Positions 59,130-64,000 of a DNA stretch of 64,000 nucleotides are shown here, piece by piece; position 1 is the first letter of the stretch; every line of letters starts with the position of its first letter. Origin of the DNA: Phoma sp. XZ068 (Eukaryota; Ascomycota; Dothideomycetes; Pleosporales; Didymellaceae). A program made the translations under genes and the position numbers. The notes beneath the pieces were generated by a model that worked only from the letters and a program-made list of their open reading frames with translations, did not search any database and was not told the DNA's origin. The stretch is taken from NCBI GenBank assembly GCA_004835665.1, contig RBKR01000022.1, positions 992,001 through 1,056,000 of the forward strand, in the 5' to 3' direction.

Positions 59130-59980
59130 CTTTAATTCTAAAGTAATACTATAGAAATTTAATAAAATCTTAAATAATAGAGCCTTAGCCTTAGATATAA
59201 GAAGCTAGAAGGAAATAGAGGCCTTACTAGACTTACTTTTAAAAAATCTAAATAATAAAATAGCTTAAAATATAGGCTAAACCTTTCTATAGGTTAGAAT
59301 ACTTTCTTTAAGTAGGAGGTTACTAGCTCTAAAAAGACTATAGTTAATAAAAAGAACTATAAAAGGCTAGGTAAGCCTCTTCTATTATAGAAAACTAAGA
59401 GCTACTAAGATAGTACTTAGTCCTAGTCTATAGAAAAAGTAAAGTATATATATAATCTATAGGCTACTATAGAGGCTTAGAAGCTATAATAATAATAATA
59501 AAAATATAATATAAGTTAGTATAGAAAAGATAAAAAGGAGGCTAAAGCTAAGAAAGCTAAAATAAGGTATTAGAAAAGAGCTATAGCCTAGAAAGTAAAG
59601 ATAAAAAAGAAGCTAAAAAGGTCTTAGATATAGCTACTTAAAAGGATACTTAGAAGACTATAATATTACTTTAAAAGAGAGCTAAAATAGCTTAAAAAAG
59701 TAAAAAAAAGAGCTTTAAGGCTATAGTAGTTTTATTTTAAAAGATTAAAAAGGCTATAGAGCTGTTATAATCTTAGAGGAAGAGGCACAGTATAACAAAG
59801 TTATAGTTATAGATTAATAGCGCAGGGCTAAGAAGGCTATATAACATCCTATAATTCTATAGAAATAAACTACGCTAAGAGTATAAGACAGTATAAGATA
59901 CTACATGTGTGTCCTATAGAAACTATAAACTACTTATAGAAACTATAGGGCCTCCTATAGGACTTTATAGGACATTATAA
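59130..59980 (+). pseudogene. RIPed C-terminal fragment of a pogo/Fot1-like transposase
   Basis: Lys/Ala/Arg-rich texture when read through stops (KRRKKEAKAKKAKIR and similar), typical for Fot1-like transposase tails. No DDE core is present. It lies between the LINE tail and the truncated Gypsy-B LTR. Confidence 0.45.
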
Positions 59981-59995
59981 GAAATATAGAATACT

Positions 59996-62900
59996 CCTTA
60001 GTATATAGTAAATAGGAACACTACCCTTATAGTATTGTATTTAACCTTGTTAATTAACTTTGTTATTAGAACTTAACCTAACTTTTAAGCTAGACAGATT
60101 AACTATCTATACTACTTATTATTAACCCTATAGTTATTATAGTGTTTTACTAGGTATTTATACTAACCCCCTCCTATACTAGCACTTATCCTAGAGAACT
60201 AACCTTAGAAGTATTTATAAGCTTTGCTTAGTTTATAACCTTAATATTTTAAACACCCCTAAGATAAGTACTACTTTAGAAACTAGAGTTACCCCTGCTA
60301 GCTTATACTCTAATATTAATATAATAGAAGGAACTATTACTACTAATACTATTAATATTAAGTAACCTAATCTCTATAAGGGAGACTGCAGCAAGCTAGA
60401 TAACTAGTTAATGCAATAGGACCTATTCTTTATATTCTAAGGAGACAAGGTAGAGGCCAAGAAGAAGGTTACCTTAGTAGCAAGCTATATATGTAGAAAA
60501 GCATTTACCTAGATTAAACCTTTTATTTAACTCTATAGCAAGGACAACGCTCCTAATAAGGTTAATATATAGATAGAAGACTTTAATACCTTTAAGAATA
60601 AGATCTACCTAATCTTTAGAGTCTTAAACAAACCTACTATTGCTAGATAAGATATCTAACATATTTATTAAACCTAATCTACTACTAATTACGCTACTAA
60701 GTTCTAGTAACTTACAGCTAATATAGACTAGAATAATACTATATTAGCTATAATATTTTATTAAGGACTTAAGCCTAAGGTAAAGGAAGAACTAATATAT
60801 ACTAGTATAAGTATAGAAACCTTAGACAACCTTATTAACACAGCAATTAACCTTAATATTAAACTATATAAGCTCTAATAAGAGCTGCATAATAATCTAT
60901 GTGCTTAAGCTATAGGCTAGCTATCTTAACTATAATATAACTAATAGAATAACTATACTTATTATAGTAACTATAGAAACAACTACTAACCTAATATAAG
61001 TTGCTATATTTATAGTAATACTTAGAGTAGGTACTATAGACCTAAGGTAATAGACCTGTCTAATATAAATAAGGGACTAATAACTATAAAACTATAATAG
61101 AATAAAAAGAAGGGATATAACAACAATAAGAGTAATAAGAGTAATACCTATTATAACTATAGCAAACTAGGCTACTTTACTAGAGACTATTACTAGAATA
61201 AAGTATTCTAATAGATTAATATATTAGCTAGTAGGCTAGATAGTAAGGATACTAGTAATAAATAGGAGATTCTTACTAATAGAATTAGACAACTTATAGA
61301 AGATCTAGAGTTAGGATATAATAAAGGCGTTAAACTAGAGGTTATATACAAACTAGCACCTAAGAGGTTATAGGTATATAAATACCCTTATAGCTATAAA
61401 ACTATAATTATATAGATATTAAGGGAGGAATATCTTAAACTCCTAGAAGCTTCTAGTATAGCTACAACATTATACTATAGACCTAGAGCAACCTAGACAC
61501 CTAACACTAAAGACAACATACTATAGCTACCTAGATAATACCTAAAGGATAATAAGGATTAGAATAAGTTAGTATATTCTACTATAGCACAATATAGGGC
61601 GCAACGCAATATATATTATTAAAAATATAAGTAATAAGAAGCTAAGAAAGCTAACAACAAAGCCTATACTAAATTATACTAAAACCTAATTATTCTCTCT
61701 ATTAAGGTAGATAATAATAAAGAAAATTAGTACAACAAGTTATATAAGGAATACTAATAGTATTATTAACTAAAAGTATATTAGAACTAGGACAATAACT
61801 ACCTAGAACCTAACTACAGCCTAGACTCTAGAAACCTATACTATAGAGCACTGTTATAGACAGCATACTACTATAATAGATACTAGATATATTACTTAGA
61901 AAAGCTTAATTTAGAATAGTTTCTAAAGAGACGTCTATACAAACTATAATAGAAAGATTATAAGAAGAACTACTATATACTACACCTAATAGATAAACAC
62001 AATAACTAATACTTTCCTAGCTAGAACAAGTCTAAGTATAGACAACAAGGACTAGTAGTAAATAAGTAATGCTTTAATTAGTATTATTAGACCTGCCTTA
62101 ACCCCTACTATAAGACCTATAAAGGAAAGAAGTAAAGCAACAACTTTAGATAAGAGAATCCTTTTTTAGGGCAGCGCTAGCAGGTGCTAGAGATTAATCT
62201 ATTAATAGTGTTAAAAGTAATTACTAACTAATTAAGTTACCTATTAAGGTAAATAGAAGATAGATAAAGGCACTCTTAGACTCTAGAGTATAATCTAATT
62301 ATATCTCTTTACAAGCAGTATAGCTAGCTAGACTACACCCTACTTAGAAGATAATACCTTACCTACTTAGAGTAGCTAATAAAGAACTAATACCTAAGGA
62401 ATCTAAGATTATATATAAAGTAACTATAGTACCCCTCTAGATCTATAGATACTATAAGGAAATAACCCTAGATACTTTTAGGATAGCTACTTATAACATT
62501 ATATTAGGACTTCTATAGTTAAGAAAGCACAATCTAGATATTAATTAGAAGAATTAATAGCTTTTACTAAGTTAATATAGATATAGCACTACTATATTAT
62601 AGCCTGCATAGTTTATAATATAACTAGTAGATAAGAAGGAGATTAACAATATCTCTTTAATATATAAGACGCGCTAAGATAGAGCAGTTAACTATATAGA
62701 CATAGAACACTCTACTAGTTATAAAGCAATAGTTAAGGAGAAGGATAGTACACCTTCTAATATCCTAGATAAATATAAAAGTTATATAGAACTCTTCTAT
62801 AATAAAAAGACTATAAAGGTATTACTATAGTATAAACCCTAGGATTGCAAGATTAGGCTCTAGGAAGAAAAGGAACTGCCTTTTAGGCCTATATATAGAA

Positions 62901-64000
62901 TATCTAAGAAGGAACTTAGTACACTTAAGGAATATATTAATAAGAACCTTAAGAAAGAATTTATATAAGAATTAGAATTACTAGTAGAATTTCTAGTCCT
63001 CTTTATACTAAAGAAAGATAGCAAACTACAAATATATATTAACTACTAGAAACTTAATAACATTATAATTAAAAATTAGTACCTATTACTAAATATTAAG
63101 GAATTATAGGATTAGTTATCTAGAGCATAATACTTTACTGCACTTAATCTATATAGAGCATATAACCTTATACATATAAAGAAAGGCAAAGAATAGAAGA
63201 CTGCATTTAGAACACGCTATAGTTACTTTAAGTATTTAGTAATACTATTTAGGCTTACTAACGCACTAGCTATATATTAGGCTCTTGTTAATAATATATT
63301 AAGAGCATACTTAGATATTATAGTAGTAGTATACCTTAATAATATCCTAGTATATTTAGCAACACTAGAAGAATATATTTACTATATTAGAGAAGTGTTA
63401 GAATGCCTTAGAAAGGCAGATCTTTAACTTAAACCTAAGAAATATAAATAGTATAAGAAAGAAGTAGAATTCCTTAGCTATATTATAGGAAGGCATAGAG
63501 TTAAGATAAGTAAAATAAAGATTTAGGTTATAAAGGATTAGCTAACTCCTACCTCCCTTAAGGGAATTTAGGAATTTCTAGGATTTATTAACTTTAACTA
63601 ATACTTTATTAAGAACTATTTACTTAAGGCCTTGCTGCTTATAAAGCTTATATAGAAGAATATACTATTTAAGTAGGAATAAGTATAAGAGGATACTTTC
63701 TAGTTACTTAAACAGTCCTATATTAAGCTACCTATAATAATTATATTTAAGAGTAGAAAGCTACTTTAAATTAAGACAGATGCTTTAGATTTAGTATTAG
63801 GAGCTTATGCTATATAAGAACAAGATAGATAATAGTACCTAATTACCTACTACTCTAGAAAGTTCTTAGAACTAGAGGAGTAATATAATATACACAACAA
63901 GGAGTTACTAGCTATTATATTAGCCCTAGAATATTAGAGAATCTACACAGAAAGTTACTTAGAACTTACTATTTACACTAACTATAAGAACCTAGTACAC
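59996..64000 (+). mobile_element. second Gypsy-B copy, 5'-truncated LTR, runs off window
   Basis: 59996-60246 equals positions 246-496 of the B LTR; internal sequence follows collinearly with 22671-22775 and then 34122 onward, without element A. Gag (60360 onward), zinc knuckle near 61150-61195, protease near 62265, RT with YLNN at about 63332-63343, and the start of RNase H near 63780 are all present and RIPed. It keeps more C and G than the nested copy at many sites. Confidence 0.9.

Overview
The window looks like a filamentous ascomycete chromosome, most likely Dothideomycetes (Pleosporales-like). The genes have short introns of about 47-90 bp with GTAnGT starts, CTAAC/CTGAC branch points and AG ends. 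Gene-bearing, GC-balanced DNA alternates with extremely TA-rich blocks full of TAG/TAA, as expected after repeat-induced point mutation (RIP, CpA to TpA). The genus is not determined.

Layout. (1) 0.1-15.8 kb, gene block: a small secreted cysteine-rich protein (-), a UDP-glucose 4-epimerase (+), a giant membrane PelF-like GT4 protein rebuilt here from six exons (2,697 aa, +), and a cellulose-synthase-like GT2 rebuilt from four exons (728 aa, +). Epimerase plus giant GT4 resembles the core of the Aspergillus galactosaminogalactan (GAG) locus: the epimerase would supply UDP-Gal/UDP-GalNAc and the GT4 protein would polymerise and export. (2) 15.9-17.4 kb: a mosaic of truncated RIPed transposon pieces. 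(3) 17.4-18.5 kb: a C2H2 zinc-finger regulator that seems to be cut short by a TGG-to-TAG type stop. (4) About 19.1-46.1 kb: one RIPed transposon nest. A pogo/Fot1-like DNA transposon contains Gypsy element C (21,362-45,683), which contains Gypsy B (22,175-40,439), which contains Gypsy A (22,776-34,116). Each Gypsy has equal-length LTR pairs (598, 496, 265 bp) and a perfect 5-bp target duplication (TAACC, GGTGC, TACTA). (5) 46.3-58 kb: a second gene block of accessory character with a wrecked Myb/SANT gene, a small conserved protein with a shifted C-terminus, an F-box/ankyrin gene (-), a small hypothetical gene, an unidentified pseudogene with ten in-frame stops, transposon termini, and a cupin dioxygenase gene bracketed by inverted transposon ends. 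(6) 58-64 kb: a LINE 3' end with a CTAA-type tail, a pogo fragment, and a second Gypsy-B copy that runs off the window.

The transposons sort by age. The second B copy (59,996 onward) still has the empty TACTA site where A inserted in the nested copy. Coding interpretations in the RIPed blocks come from reading through stops and recognising domain order; no intact transposon gene remains. Exon joins were checked by reading frame and splice signals only, not by transcript evidence.
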